Source: Streptomyces lanatus
Lineage (GTDB): Bacteria; Actinomycetota; Actinomycetes; Streptomycetales; Streptomycetaceae
Length of the DNA stretch: 64,000 bases
Direction of reading: 5' to 3'
Assembly (NCBI RefSeq): GCF_014655715.1
Contig: NZ_BNBM01000020.1
Coordinates: forward strand, 62,001-126,000
A program made the translations under genes and the position numbers. The notes beneath the pieces are model-generated. The model had not been told where the DNA came from. It did no database searches and saw nothing but the letters and a program-made list of their open reading frames with translations. Shown in pieces: positions 17,228-25,219 of this stretch; within the stretch, counting starts at the first letter, position 1, and the number at the start of each line of letters is the position of its first letter.

Positions 17228-17241
17228 CCCCCGGGCGGGGG
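17228..17241. terminator. Short GC hairpin between convergent genes
   Basis: CCCCC (17228-17232), loop GGGC, GGGGG (17237-17241), directly after the cupin stop and before the convergent permease gene. There is no T tract, as is usual in actinobacteria. Confidence 0.4.
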
Positions 17242-17253
17242 CCACGAACGTCG

Positions 17254-17829
17254 CTACCGCTTCGGTCCCGCTATGGCGTACGCCGCGGTGCCGGCGGTCG
17301 CCAGGGCCAGGGCCGTCCAGGTGCCCGCCGCCGTGCCGGGTGGCAGCAGCATCCAGGTGGCCACACGCATCGGCGTACTCGTCGGCGGCGGGGCGAAGAA
17401 CACGAACGAGAGCCAGGCGAACGGCGGCGTCCACGCGTACTGGCCGCCCGAGACCGCCGCGCCCAGGGCGACCAGTCCCATCAGGCCCGCACTGTCCCGG
17501 ACGACGAACGCGGTGGTGGCCATGTCCTCGCCCACCGCCTGCACGGCCAGCAGCACCACGGCGACGACCGTGCCGGCGAGCAACACGTGCGCCGCTCTGC
17601 GGGGCACCCAGCGGATCGCGGCCGTCCGGTCCAGCGCGAGGTCCTGCCCGCTGAGTCCCGTCGAGGCCGCCATCGCGCCCGCGGCGAGGACGAGCACGGG
17701 CAGCCGCGGATCACCGGCCCCCGCGCCCCCGTCCCGGGCGAGTGCCCACACCGCCACCGCGCTGATCACCACGGCGGCGAGCGACGCGGGTACCTGACGC
17801 GAGCGCGCGTACAGCGTCAGCCACCTCAC
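17254..17829 (-). CDS. Small integral membrane protein of an ABC-2-type transporter operon
   Basis: 191 residues, with about five hydrophobic segments (PASLAAVVISAVAVWALA, LPVLVLAAGAMAAST, VLLAGTVVAVVLLAVQAVG, AGLMGLVALGAAVSGG, LALATAGTAAYAIA). No family motif is recognised. Its GTG overlaps the stop of the upstream permease by 4 nt (GTGA), so it is the last gene of a five-gene operon with an ABC ATPase. It is probably a second membrane subunit. Confidence 0.7.
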   Translation of the reverse strand: MRWLTLYARSRQVPASLAAVVISAVAVWALARDGGAGAGDPRLPVLVLAAGAMAASTGLSGQDLALDRTAAIRWVPRRAAHVLLAGTVVAVVLLAVQAVGEDMATTAFVVRDSAGLMGLVALGAAVSGGQYAWTPPFAWLSFVFFAPPPTSTPMRVATWMLLPPGTAAGTWTALALATAGTAAYAIAGPKR

Positions 17830-19223
17830 CGGGACTTACCGCCGTTCAGCGCGTCGAAGGCGTCGCCCTCGCACGAGTGGGCGGCCGCGCGTGCCGCGTT
17901 GATCCGCCTGTGCTGTTCGGCCGGCGCGAGCGCCTTGAGTTCCCGCCACACCGCTCGGGTTTCGGCGTCGACCTCGCGGCGCAGCTTCTCCGACAGCGTG
18001 CCGGGCAGCGGCTTGAAGTCGCCGAGGACCCAGCTCGCCGCGACGGTCTGCGCGTACAGGTCCCCTCCCACGCTGGTCCAGCCGACGGGGGTGCAGTCCG
18101 GCACCATGCCCTCGGCGATCAGGGACCGGGTCAGTTCCTCGTCCTTCGCAGCGGCGACGATGTCGTCGTCGAAGTCGAGGAGCACGGTCTCGGCGGACCA
18201 TCGTGGTGTGGTGCCCTCCGGCAGTACTGCGGTGTTCTCGCGGACCGAGACCGGCGCCCGCTCACCCAGGGCACTGTGCAGCAGGTGCAGCGCCTCTTTG
18301 CCGGGACCCGCCAGGTCGGTGAGTCGGTCCTGGTGCGTCTTGGCCACGCACACCGGGCCGTCGCACACCAGCTCCGCGGCGGCCTCGTCGACGACGTACA
18401 TCCGGCGCGGGTCGGAGGGGAGGACCAGCAGGGCGAGCACCGCGCCCGCCACGACGGGCGTCAGGGCGATCAGCCGGGCGCGTGGGGTCACGGCGACCAG
18501 CAGCGCGAAGCCGGTCGCGGCCATGCCGAGCAGCCAGATCGTCTGGCCGACGTGCACGGACGCGGAGAGCGTGAGGAGCACGTTGCGGACCTCTTCCACT
18601 TCCGGTGACAGCAGGGAGATCTGGTTCGGCTCCGTGCCGGGGAGTCCTTCCGCCATGGTCGTCCGCGTCCGGCCCAACGACATGTGCATCAGTGCCGTGA
18701 ACACGAAGGCGCCCATGGCGAGCGCGGGCGGCGTGAGCACGGACGGCAGTGCCCGCGCGGCGCCCATGCCCAGCACGGCACCCGCGACCAGGAAGAGTGC
18801 CCCCACCAGCGAGATCGGCAGCCACCCGAGGTGCGTGTACTCGCTGTGGGCGAGCACCTGGACCCCGCCCACGAGGACGAGCAGCCCAAAGGCGGCGGCC
18901 AGGGTGATCGCCGTCGTGCCCGACAGCGCGGCCGCGCGCTGCCATGCGGGACGCGATGTGGTCGTCAGCAGCTCGGACATCTTCGAGCGGTGGTCGCGCA
19001 GGCCCTGAAGCGCGCCGAGCCCCACGGCCAGCGGCCACAGATAGAACAGCAGGGAGCGGGTCCACATGGCCAGGGACGTCCACTGGGCCGTCCACGCCGT
19101 GGTGCCGCTCCACCAAGCGCCGTTCAGCGTGTACAGGAACGCCAGCGCGGTCGTCAGGACGACGGCGCCGGCCCACGGGGCGACGGAGCGGCGCAACTCG
19201 ATGCGAAGGACACGGAGGTTCAC
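17826..19223 (-). CDS. ABC-2-type transporter permease
   Basis: 465 residues. An N-terminal transmembrane helix (WAGAVVLTTALAFLYTL) and about five more follow in the first 260 residues. A soluble domain comes after the last helix (VVAGAVLALLVLP), with RRMYVVDEAAAELVCDG, PVCVAKTHQD and VLLDFDDDIVAAAKDEEL. The latter half resembles the extracytoplasmic region seen in some Streptomyces ABC-2 permeases. Its GTG overlaps the stop of the ATPase gene by 4 nt. Substrate unknown. Confidence 0.75.
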   Translation of the reverse strand: MNLRVLRIELRRSVAPWAGAVVLTTALAFLYTLNGAWWSGTTAWTAQWTSLAMWTRSLLFYLWPLAVGLGALQGLRDHRSKMSELLTTTSRPAWQRAAALSGTTAITLAAAFGLLVLVGGVQVLAHSEYTHLGWLPISLVGALFLVAGAVLGMGAARALPSVLTPPALAMGAFVFTALMHMSLGRTRTTMAEGLPGTEPNQISLLSPEVEEVRNVLLTLSASVHVGQTIWLLGMAATGFALLVAVTPRARLIALTPVVAGAVLALLVLPSDPRRMYVVDEAAAELVCDGPVCVAKTHQDRLTDLAGPGKEALHLLHSALGERAPVSVRENTAVLPEGTTPRWSAETVLLDFDDDIVAAAKDEELTRSLIAEGMVPDCTPVGWTSVGGDLYAQTVAASWVLGDFKPLPGTLSEKLRREVDAETRAVWRELKALAPAEQHRRINAARAAAHSCEGDAFDALNGGKSR

Positions 19224-20053
19224 CAGGAGCCCCTTCCCTGGCGGGGGTTGAGCAGCATGGCCGAGTAGCCGCGCTCCAAGGGGCTGTCACCCTCGTGCTC
19301 CGGGCCGCCCACCGAGGCCAGTTCGTCCGGTGGGCCCTGGAAGACCAGCCGGCCCTCGGCGAAGAGCACCACGTCGGTGCAGGCGGCGGCGACGTCCTCC
19401 ACCAGATGGGTCGACACGACCACGCAGGTGTCCGTGCCCAGCTCCTGCAACAGCTCGCGGAACCGCAGCCGCTGGGCCGGGTCGAGCCCGACCGTCGGCT
19501 CGTCCAGCAGCAGGATCAACGGGTCGTTGACGATGGCCTGCGCGATGCCGACCCGCCGGATCATGCCGCCCGACAGGGCCTTCATCCTCTCGTCCGCGCG
19601 GTCGGCCAGGCCCACGCGCTCCACGGCGCGCTGCACCGCCGCGGGGATGTCCGCCTTGGGCACCTCCTTCAGCCAGGCCATGTACTCGACGAACTCGCGC
19701 ACCGTGAAGCGCTTGTAGTAGCCGAACTCCTGCGGCAGATAGCCGATACGGCGGCGCAGCGCACGGTGCTCGCCCCTGCCGCCGACGGACTCGCCGAGCA
19801 GCTCCAGGGTGCCCTCGGCGGGGCGCAGCACGGTGGCCAGCGCCCGGATGAGGGTCGTTTTGCCCGCCCCGTTGGGGCCGAGCAGGCCGTGTACGCCGGT
19901 GCCCAGCGACAGATCGAGCCCGTCGACGGCCATCCGTTTCCTGCCGACCCTGACCTTCAGGCCGGTGGCCCGGATCTCCCAGGCGTACGGCGTCGGCGCG
20001 AGGTCGGCCGCGGTCACCGCGGACATCATGTGGTGTTCCTTTCCGAGGGTCAT
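19220..20053 (-). CDS. ABC transporter ATP-binding protein
   Basis: 277 residues with a complete nucleotide-binding domain: Walker A GPNGAGKTTLI, Q-loop YLPQEFGYYK, signature LSGGMIRRVGIAQA, Walker B LILLLDEPTVGLD and H-loop VSTHLVEDV. The Q-loop and the short length fit ABC-2-type export or resistance ATPases. The start at 20053 gives an ATGA overlap with the upstream zinc-finger membrane protein gene; in-frame ATGs at 20029 and 20026 are alternatives. It should power the two membrane proteins encoded just downstream. Confidence 0.88.
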   Translation of the reverse strand: MTLGKEHHMMSAVTAADLAPTPYAWEIRATGLKVRVGRKRMAVDGLDLSLGTGVHGLLGPNGAGKTTLIRALATVLRPAEGTLELLGESVGGRGEHRALRRRIGYLPQEFGYYKRFTVREFVEYMAWLKEVPKADIPAAVQRAVERVGLADRADERMKALSGGMIRRVGIAQAIVNDPLILLLDEPTVGLDPAQRLRFRELLQELGTDTCVVVSTHLVEDVAAACTDVVLFAEGRLVFQGPPDELASVGGPEHEGDSPLERGYSAMLLNPRQGRGSW

Positions 20054-20868
20054 CGATGGGCTCCCAGCACGGAGTACGCGCCCCTGCGGGCGATCACGAC
20101 ACCGATGCCGAGGGCGAGGATCAGCGCCCACACGGGCAGACCGTCCGCCTGGAGGGCGAAGGTGATACGGCGGGTGGCCAGCGTCGGCACGACGACCACC
20201 GCGGCCCACACGGTGGCCAGTCCAACGGCGGCGCGGGTCACGCCGACGACGCCACCGAGCGCCAGTGTCGTGGCGGTGAAGGCCAGGCAGGGCAACAGCC
20301 ACTGAGCCACCATCACCCCCGTCGCCCATCCGCCCACCAGCAGAGCCGGGACGACCACGGCGAGTACGGACGCGGTGCGCCGCAGCACCAGATGGAGCCC
20401 GGCCCTGGGCACCGAGGCGGTCAGTTCGTACGCCGGGTCCAGCTCGCGTGACCACGACGCCGCGACGCCGAGCACCGGCAGGACCGGCGCGAACAGCAGC
20501 ACCAGCGACACCTCGCCGGTACCGGTGCCGACCAGGTCGAGCAGCAGGGCCAGCAGCGTCACACCGACGACCATGGCGAGCCACGGCACCATCGCGGGCG
20601 TCATCCACCTCGACAGACGCGCCGACCAGGGTCGTCCGCGCGGCATGGTGGCGGTGACCGCCAACTGGGGTTCGAGGCCGGACCACACGGTGTCGACCAG
20701 CGACACCACGGCGGGCACCCCGGCGTCGACGGCGGCGGACAGCCGGTCACGACACCCCCGGCACGTCTCCAGATGGGCCTCGACGGCCCACACTTCGTCG
20801 GCGGCCAGGTCGGCGCCGCCACGCGCGTAACCCTCGATGATCCGCCTCGACGCGTGTTCCACACTCAT
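20050..20868 (-). CDS. zf-HC2 anti-sigma-like protein with six-helix membrane domain
   Basis: 272 residues. The N-terminus has an anti-sigma zinc-finger pattern (VEAHLETCRGCRDRL, H-x3-C-x2-C). After a linker come about six transmembrane helices (WLAMVVGVTLLALLLDL, VSLVLLFAPVLPVLGVA, VLAVVVPALLVGGWATG, CLAFTATTLALGGVVGV, VGLATVWAAVVVV, LPVWALILALGIGVVIA). Typical anti-sigma factors have one helix; here the finger is fused to a polytopic domain that could also be a transporter subunit. The ATG is in a 4-nt overlap with the sigma gene stop. It likely holds the sigma factor at the membrane and may sense transporter state. Confidence 0.8.
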   Translation of the reverse strand: MSVEHASRRIIEGYARGGADLAADEVWAVEAHLETCRGCRDRLSAAVDAGVPAVVSLVDTVWSGLEPQLAVTATMPRGRPWSARLSRWMTPAMVPWLAMVVGVTLLALLLDLVGTGTGEVSLVLLFAPVLPVLGVAASWSRELDPAYELTASVPRAGLHLVLRRTASVLAVVVPALLVGGWATGVMVAQWLLPCLAFTATTLALGGVVGVTRAAVGLATVWAAVVVVPTLATRRITFALQADGLPVWALILALGIGVVIARRGAYSVLGAHR

Positions 20869-21482
20869 GCCAGCGCCCTCCGCATCGCGATCCGGGCCCG
20901 GCGGGCACGGGTCTTGACCGTGCCCTCGGGCAGCCCGAGCAGGACCGCGGTCTCCCGGACCGACAGCCCGTCGAGCACCATGGCCTGCAACACCTGTCTC
21001 AGTTCCGGCGCGAGGCACCGCAACGCGTCCCCGACGTCACCGCCGACGGTCGCCGCGAGCGCCTCCTCCTCGGCGGCGGGCGCCGCGTCGGCCACGGCGG
21101 CGGCCGGCGGCGGCTCCGCGTGGTGGGCCCGGCGCCGGAACGCGTCGACCAGACGACGCGCCGCGATCGTCCACAGCCATCCGGTGGCCGTCCCGCCCAC
21201 CGCGGCCCCGGCGAACGCCCCCGCCGCACGCCACACCGCCAGATAGGTCTCCTGCATGACCTCCGCGACGATCTGCTCGTCCCCGCACCGACGCCGCAGC
21301 CGCACCGCCAGCCACGGCGACGTCCGCCGGTACAACTCCTCGAACGCGGCCCGATCACCCCTCGCCACCAGCCGGACGAGACGCTCCTCGTCCACCTCGT
21401 GCACCGCTGCTCTCACTGATCTCACACCCGCTAGACGCCGGAGCCGGGCGGCAGGTTTTCGCGCTGATGTGATCCCCGCCAC
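20865..21482 (-). CDS. ECF-subfamily RNA polymerase sigma factor
   Basis: Sigma-70 region 2 (RGDRAAFEELYRRTSPWLA, VAEVMQETYLAVWR) and region 4 (LRQVLQAMVLDGLSVRETA, LLGLPEGTVKTRARRAR) are clear. The GTG at 21482 gives 205 residues; a GTG at 21404 (VHEVDEERLV) fits the family N-terminus better. It heads the operon with the zinc-finger membrane protein, ABC ATPase and two permeases, all linked by 4-nt overlaps, so the sigma factor is cotranscribed with its presumed regulator and target transporter. Autoregulation is likely but not shown. Confidence 0.88.
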   Translation of the reverse strand: MAGITSARKPAARLRRLAGVRSVRAAVHEVDEERLVRLVARGDRAAFEELYRRTSPWLAVRLRRRCGDEQIVAEVMQETYLAVWRAAGAFAGAAVGGTATGWLWTIAARRLVDAFRRRAHHAEPPPAAAVADAAPAAEEEALAATVGGDVGDALRCLAPELRQVLQAMVLDGLSVRETAVLLGLPEGTVKTRARRARIAMRRALA

Positions 21483-21629
21483 ATGAGGGCGACGGCGGCG
21501 CCCGCTGGAGTTCCCGTCTGCTCAAGGCAGTTCGAGGAGAGGGCCGAGCGTCACTTCACACCACGAAGACGCCACCATCAGGCGAGGCCACGCGGCGTGA
21601 CGAAGTATTACCGGGTTCCTTGCAGAAAG

Positions 21630-21649
21630 CCCCGGCGTTCACGCCGGGG
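21630..21649 (+). repeat. Left-end hairpin of the IS608-like element
   Basis: Perfect 8-bp stem CCCCGGCG / CGCCGGGG with loop TTCA. It lies 18 nt from the TTAC target and is preceded directly by AAAG. This is the subterminal hairpin expected to be bound by TnpA as single-stranded DNA. Confidence 0.85.
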
Positions 21650-21683
21650 ATGAATGCATCTCAAGAGTGCTCTGACGTGCACT

Positions 21684-22100
21684 TCAGAGCGGACGTTTCT
21701 GCTGCTCGATGTATTGGCGGACGATCGCCATCGGTGCACCGCCGCACGACGCGGAGAAGTAGGAGGGCGACCACAGGTGCCCGTGCATGATGGCGCGGTT
21801 GATCCGGCCGGTGAATTCCTGCCGTATCCGCCGGGCAGAGACGCCCTTGAGGCTGTTGACCAGCTTGGAGACGGCGACCTTCGGCGGGTAGTGCACCAGG
21901 AGGTGGACGTGATCACGTTCGCCGTTGAACTCCTTCAGCTCCGCTTCGAAGTCCTCGCAGACCTTGCGCATGATCTCTTCGCAGCGCGTCAGCATCTCGT
22001 CGTCGAACACTCCGCGCCGGTACTTCGTCACGAAGACCAAATGCACGTGCATCGCCGAAACCACATGTCTGCCACGCCTGTGGTCGTCCAGCTCACCCAT
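21684..22100 (-). CDS. tnpA: TnpA, Y1 HUH single-strand transposase
   Basis: 138 residues, usual length for the family. The HUH motif is DHVHLLVHY, and the catalytic tyrosine is in VRQYIEQQ (Tyr130). The core (HLVFVTKYRRGVF, EFNGERDHVHLL, HLWSPSYFSASCGG) is complete with no frameshift. Start ATG 22100 gives the usual N-terminal basic stretch RRGRHVV before the beta strand. It cuts and joins single-stranded ends during replication, using the hairpins and guide tetranucleotides noted here. It is divergent from tnpB. Confidence 0.93.
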   Translation of the reverse strand: MGELDDHRRGRHVVSAMHVHLVFVTKYRRGVFDDEMLTRCEEIMRKVCEDFEAELKEFNGERDHVHLLVHYPPKVAVSKLVNSLKGVSARRIRQEFTGRINRAIMHGHLWSPSYFSASCGGAPMAIVRQYIEQQKRPL

Positions 22101-22127
22101 GAGACCAATCGCATTAGGATCTTGGTC

Positions 22128-23372
22128 ATGCAGCTCCGCTACAACTACCGGGCCTACCCGGATGCCTCCCAGCGCCGTGCGCTGGCGAGGGCGTTCGGGT
22201 GTGCCCGCGTGGTGTGGAACGACTGCCTGCGTGACCGCAAGGAAGCGCACGCGGCAGGGCTGCCGTATGTGAAGTCGGCGGATCTGTCCCGGCTTCGCAT
22301 CACCCAGGCCAAGCGCACCGCCGAGCGCGCCTGGCTCGCCGACGTGTCGGCGGTCGTCCTGCAGCAGTCCCTTCGGGACCTCGATGCCGCCTACAAGAAC
22401 TTCTTCGACTCGGTCAAGGGCAAGCGGCAGGGCCGCAAGGTGGGGCCGCCCCGGTACAAGTCGAAGAAGGACACCCGGCAGCCGATCCGCCTCAACACCA
22501 ACGCCTTCTCCGTCCAGGACAACGGCACGGTGTACGTGGCCAAGGTCGGCAACCTCAAGGCCAGGTGGTCGCGCCGGCTTCCGGCAGCCCCGACTTCTCT
22601 GACCGTCACCAAGGACAGCTCCGGGCGGTACTTCCTCAGCTTCGTCGTGGACACCGAGCCGGACGTCCTCCCCGAGGCGGAGACCGACGCCGGTATCGAC
22701 CTCGGCCTGTCCGCCTTCGCCGTCCTGTCCGACGGCCGCAAGATCGACAGCCCACGCTTCCTGCGCCGGGCGGAGAAGAAACTCAAACGCTGTCAGCGGG
22801 AGCTGTCCCGCAAGGTCAAGGGATCGAAGAACCGGGCCAAGGCCCGCATCAAGGTCGCACGCCAGCACGCCAAGGTGACGGACCGGCGCCGGGACTGGCA
22901 CCACAAGGCATCCACACAGATCATCCGCGACAACCAAGCGGTGTACGTGGAAGACCTCGCGGTGTCCGGTCTCGGACGGACCCGGCTCGCCAAGTCCGTG
23001 CACGACGCGGGATGGTCCGCGTTCGTCGGCATGCTGGAGTACAAGGCGGCTCTGCACGGTCGCACCTTCGCCAAGGTGGACCGGGCCTTCCCCTCCTCGC
23101 AGATCTGCTCGGCCTGCGGATTCCGGGACGGCCCCAAGCCCCTGCACGTCCGGGAGTGGACGTGCGCCGAGTGCGGCACCGTGCACGACCGCGACCACAA
23201 CGCAGCCCGCAATATCCTCTTCGAGGGACGCCGTATCGTCGCCGCCGGACGGGCGGAGACGCCAAACGCCTGTGGAGCGCCGGTAAGACGGGCACCCGTG
23301 CCCGCGCAGCGCGGTGAAGCAGGAAGCCCCCGGAAGGGTCAGACGACCCAGCCCGGAATCCCCGGACTTTAG
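22128..23372 (+). CDS. tnpB: TnpB, RNA-guided RuvC-like nuclease
   Basis: 414 residues, full length. The N-terminal helix-turn-helix/REC part (MQLRYNYRAYPDASQRRALA) is followed by RuvC motifs with Asp191 (GIDLGLSAF) and Glu275 (VEDLAVSGL), and the C-terminal HDRDHNAARNI box. The zinc finger CSACG / CAECG is intact. The predicted activity is double-strand cleavage guided by an omega-RNA made from the 3' end of the element, with a TTAC-type TAM (inferred from the insertion site). The TAG stop is inside the right-end hairpin loop region. Confidence 0.93.
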   Translation: MQLRYNYRAYPDASQRRALARAFGCARVVWNDCLRDRKEAHAAGLPYVKSADLSRLRITQAKRTAERAWLADVSAVVLQQSLRDLDAAYKNFFDSVKGKRQGRKVGPPRYKSKKDTRQPIRLNTNAFSVQDNGTVYVAKVGNLKARWSRRLPAAPTSLTVTKDSSGRYFLSFVVDTEPDVLPEAETDAGIDLGLSAFAVLSDGRKIDSPRFLRRAEKKLKRCQRELSRKVKGSKNRAKARIKVARQHAKVTDRRRDWHHKASTQIIRDNQAVYVEDLAVSGLGRTRLAKSVHDAGWSAFVGMLEYKAALHGRTFAKVDRAFPSSQICSACGFRDGPKPLHVREWTCAECGTVHDRDHNAARNILFEGRRIVAAGRAETPNACGAPVRRAPVPAQRGEAGSPRKGQTTQPGIPGL

Positions 23373-23379
23373 GCCAGGG
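23360..23379 (+). repeat. Right-end imperfect hairpin of the IS608-like element
   Basis: CCC-c-GG / CC-a-GGG stem with an internal mismatch and an 8-nt loop that contains the tnpB TAG. It is preceded by the guide GAAT and followed after 6 nt by the cleavage tetranucleotide TCAA. This 3' end is also where the TnpB guide RNA (omega-RNA) would terminate, with the guide read into flanking DNA after 23389. Confidence 0.75.
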
Positions 23380-23385
23380 AGCACG

Positions 23386-24060
23386 TCAATGGCTGGTCGG
23401 GAAGCTTGCCGTGGCCAGGAGGGTTCCGTCCGGGGCCGTGAGGCGGGCGCCGGTCAGGGTGGCCGGGTCGGTCGTGGCCGGTGCGCCCCAGTATCCGTGT
23501 CCGTCTTTGAGGGGGAAGGAGCCCACCGGGACGGTCGATCCATCGACGTGTACGAGGAGACAGCGCACCGGGCCCCGGCCGTTCCCGCCCAGGTCGACGG
23601 ACATGTACACCCAGCCTTCGTCACCCGCGTGAGTGTAGATACGGCCCACCTCGTGACCGTCGGAGACCAGGGCCGCCTCCCGCAGGCCGGCGTCGGTGCG
23701 CTGTGTGACCGGCGGTGGCGCGGCCTCGACCACCGTGCCGATCGCCCATCCGCCGAAGCCGCAGGCGAGGGCCGCGGCCACGGCGGCGGCCGCCAGCCGT
23801 GGGCGATGCCTGCGCCGTTTCGGCGTGGGCACCGGATCCAGGGCCCGTACGACTCGGCTCTCGAAACCGACCGGCGGCTCGGCGCCCGGCAGCAGCGCGA
23901 GCAGACCGTCGCCGACCGCCGTCAGCCGCTCGACGTGCTCCCGGCAGTCCGGGCAGCGGTCCAGATGGGCGACCGCCTCGGCGCGCTCGCGGGCCGGCAG
24001 GACCCCGAGCGCCAGCTCGGCGTCCAGCTCCCGCAGCCGCTCGCACTCCATGCCGCTCAC
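23386..24060 (-). CDS. RskA-type zinc-finger anti-sigma factor
   Basis: 224 residues from GTG 24060 (GTGA overlap with the sigma gene stop) or 221 from ATG 24051. N-terminal anti-sigma finger: HLDRCPDCREHVERL. Then comes one transmembrane helix (RLAAAAVAAALACGFGGWAIG) and an RskA-like extracytoplasmic domain (GWVYMSVDLGGNGRGPVRCLLVHVDG). It binds and inhibits the ECF factor encoded just upstream. The IS608-like element sits exactly at the 3' end: the TGA stop lies inside its terminal TCAA. Removing the element restores ...FPTSQ followed by TAA in place of ...FPTSH followed by TGA. Confidence 0.9.
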   Translation of the reverse strand: MSGMECERLRELDAELALGVLPARERAEAVAHLDRCPDCREHVERLTAVGDGLLALLPGAEPPVGFESRVVRALDPVPTPKRRRHRPRLAAAAVAAALACGFGGWAIGTVVEAAPPPVTQRTDAGLREAALVSDGHEVGRIYTHAGDEGWVYMSVDLGGNGRGPVRCLLVHVDGSTVPVGSFPLKDGHGYWGAPATTDPATLTGARLTAPDGTLLATASFPTSH

Positions 24061-24641
24061 CGCTTCTCCGCCGCTTCGAGGAGGGCCCGTACCTTGAGCG
24101 TCCCGGTCCGGATCCGGGTCTTCGCCGTGCCCAGCGGAATGTCCTCCGTGTCCGCGACCTCCCGCGCCGTCATCCCGTAGATCCCGGCCATCACCAGGGC
24201 CCGCGCCTGTTCCCGGGGCAGCTCCGCCACCGCCCGCCGGACCCGCTCCGCGCTGTCGTCGGCGAGCGCCCGCCGCTCGGGCGTCTCGGTCACGGTGCCG
24301 AGCAGCGCGTCCAGATCCTGCGGGTCGAGGGGGCTGGCCCGCCGGGCCCGTACCGCGTCGATCGCGAGGTTGTGCGCGATCGACGTCAGCCAGGACCGTA
24401 CGGAGCCGCGCCGGGGATCGTAGACCTGTGCGTGGCGCCAGGCCCGCTCGAAGGTCTGCTGGGCGATGTCCTCGGCGAGCTGGGGGTCGCCGAGGACGGC
24501 GAGGGCCACGCCGAAGACCGTGCGCTGGAATCGGCGCACGAACGCGACGGCGAGCTCCGGATCGCCCGTCGTCAGACCGGTGAGCAGTGCCTCGTCGGGG
24601 ACCCGCCCGAGGGAGAGGCCCATGCGCCACATACCAGGCAT
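24057..24641 (-). CDS. ECF RNA polymerase sigma factor (SigK-like)
   Basis: 194 residues from ATG 24641 (GGCGGAACGT upstream); in-frame ATGs at 24632 and 24623 are alternatives. Region 2: VAFVRRFQRTVFGVALAVLG, LAEDIAQQTFERAWRHAQ. Region 4: LPREQARALVMAGIYGMTAR, IPLGTAKTRIRTGTLKVR. It is followed by its RskA-type anti-sigma factor, the classical SigK/RskA arrangement. The divergent cupredoxin gene, 125 nt away, is a probable target. Confidence 0.9.
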   Translation of the reverse strand: MPGMWRMGLSLGRVPDEALLTGLTTGDPELAVAFVRRFQRTVFGVALAVLGDPQLAEDIAQQTFERAWRHAQVYDPRRGSVRSWLTSIAHNLAIDAVRARRASPLDPQDLDALLGTVTETPERRALADDSAERVRRAVAELPREQARALVMAGIYGMTAREVADTEDIPLGTAKTRIRTGTLKVRALLEAAEKR

Positions 24642-24766
24642 ACGTTCCGCCGCCCGGAAGGGATTGCCTTTATGTCCATTCTCCGCCCGCGCGATCCCGC
24701 AGGGGCGCAATCCCTTGGCCCGGCAGCGCCGTACCCCTTGCGGGGGGCGATCCGGAGGACCGACTC

Positions 24767-25219
24767 ATGACCACCCCGCACATCCGCCACCGCCTGCTCC
24801 TCGGCGTGGCCGCCGGCGGCCTGACCGCCGTGCTCGCCGCCTGCGGAGGCGGCGGAAACGGCAGCAGTAGCAGCAACAGCACCAGCGGCAGCACCGGTGC
24901 CCCGGTCACGGCGCAGCTGTCCGACTTCCACATCAAGCTCTCGACGGAGAAGTTCCGGCCCGGCCCGTACACCTTCACCGCGACGAACACGGGCTCGCAC
25001 GAACACGCCCTGGAGATAGAGGGCCCCGGCGGCGAGAACCGCAGCAAGACGGTGGAGCCGGGCCAGTCCACGACCCTCACGGTGACGCTTAAGTCCGGCT
25101 CGTACGAGGTCTACTGCCCCATCGACGGACACAAGGACCTCGGCATGAAGACGCACATCACCGTCGGTGGAGCCCCGGCGCCGTCCGGCAACAACACATC
25201 TCCGGGCGATGGCTACTGA
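24767..25219 (+). CDS. Cupredoxin-like lipoprotein
   Basis: 150 residues. Lipobox VLAAC (Cys26), then a Ser/Gly/Asn linker and a cupredoxin barrel. Putative type-1 copper ligands are His in SHEHALEI and the C-terminal loop YCPIDGHKDLGM (Cys, His, Met). It is probably a membrane-anchored extracytoplasmic copper or redox protein. It is divergent from the SigK-like factor, whose regulon often includes such exported redox proteins. TCCGGAGGA ribosome binding site before ATG 24767. The 3' end overlaps the next gene by 11 nt. Confidence 0.85.
   Translation: MTTPHIRHRLLLGVAAGGLTAVLAACGGGGNGSSSSNSTSGSTGAPVTAQLSDFHIKLSTEKFRPGPYTFTATNTGSHEHALEIEGPGGENRSKTVEPGQSTTLTVTLKSGSYEVYCPIDGHKDLGMKTHITVGGAPAPSGNNTSPGDGY

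Larger units (their letters stand above)
21612..23389 (+). mobile_element. IS200/IS605-family element, IS608-like, complete (tnpA + tnpB)
   Basis: 1778 bp. The ends match the IS608 recognition scheme base for base. The target TTAC lies at 21608-21611, just outside the left end. The guide AAAG (21626-21629) is directly 5' of the left hairpin. The guide GAAT (23356-23359) is directly 5' of the right imperfect hairpin, and the right cleavage site TCAA is at 23386-23389. tnpA reads leftward and tnpB rightward from a shared 27-nt gap. No target duplication is expected for this family, and none is seen. Both proteins look intact, so the element may still be mobile. Confidence 0.9.
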
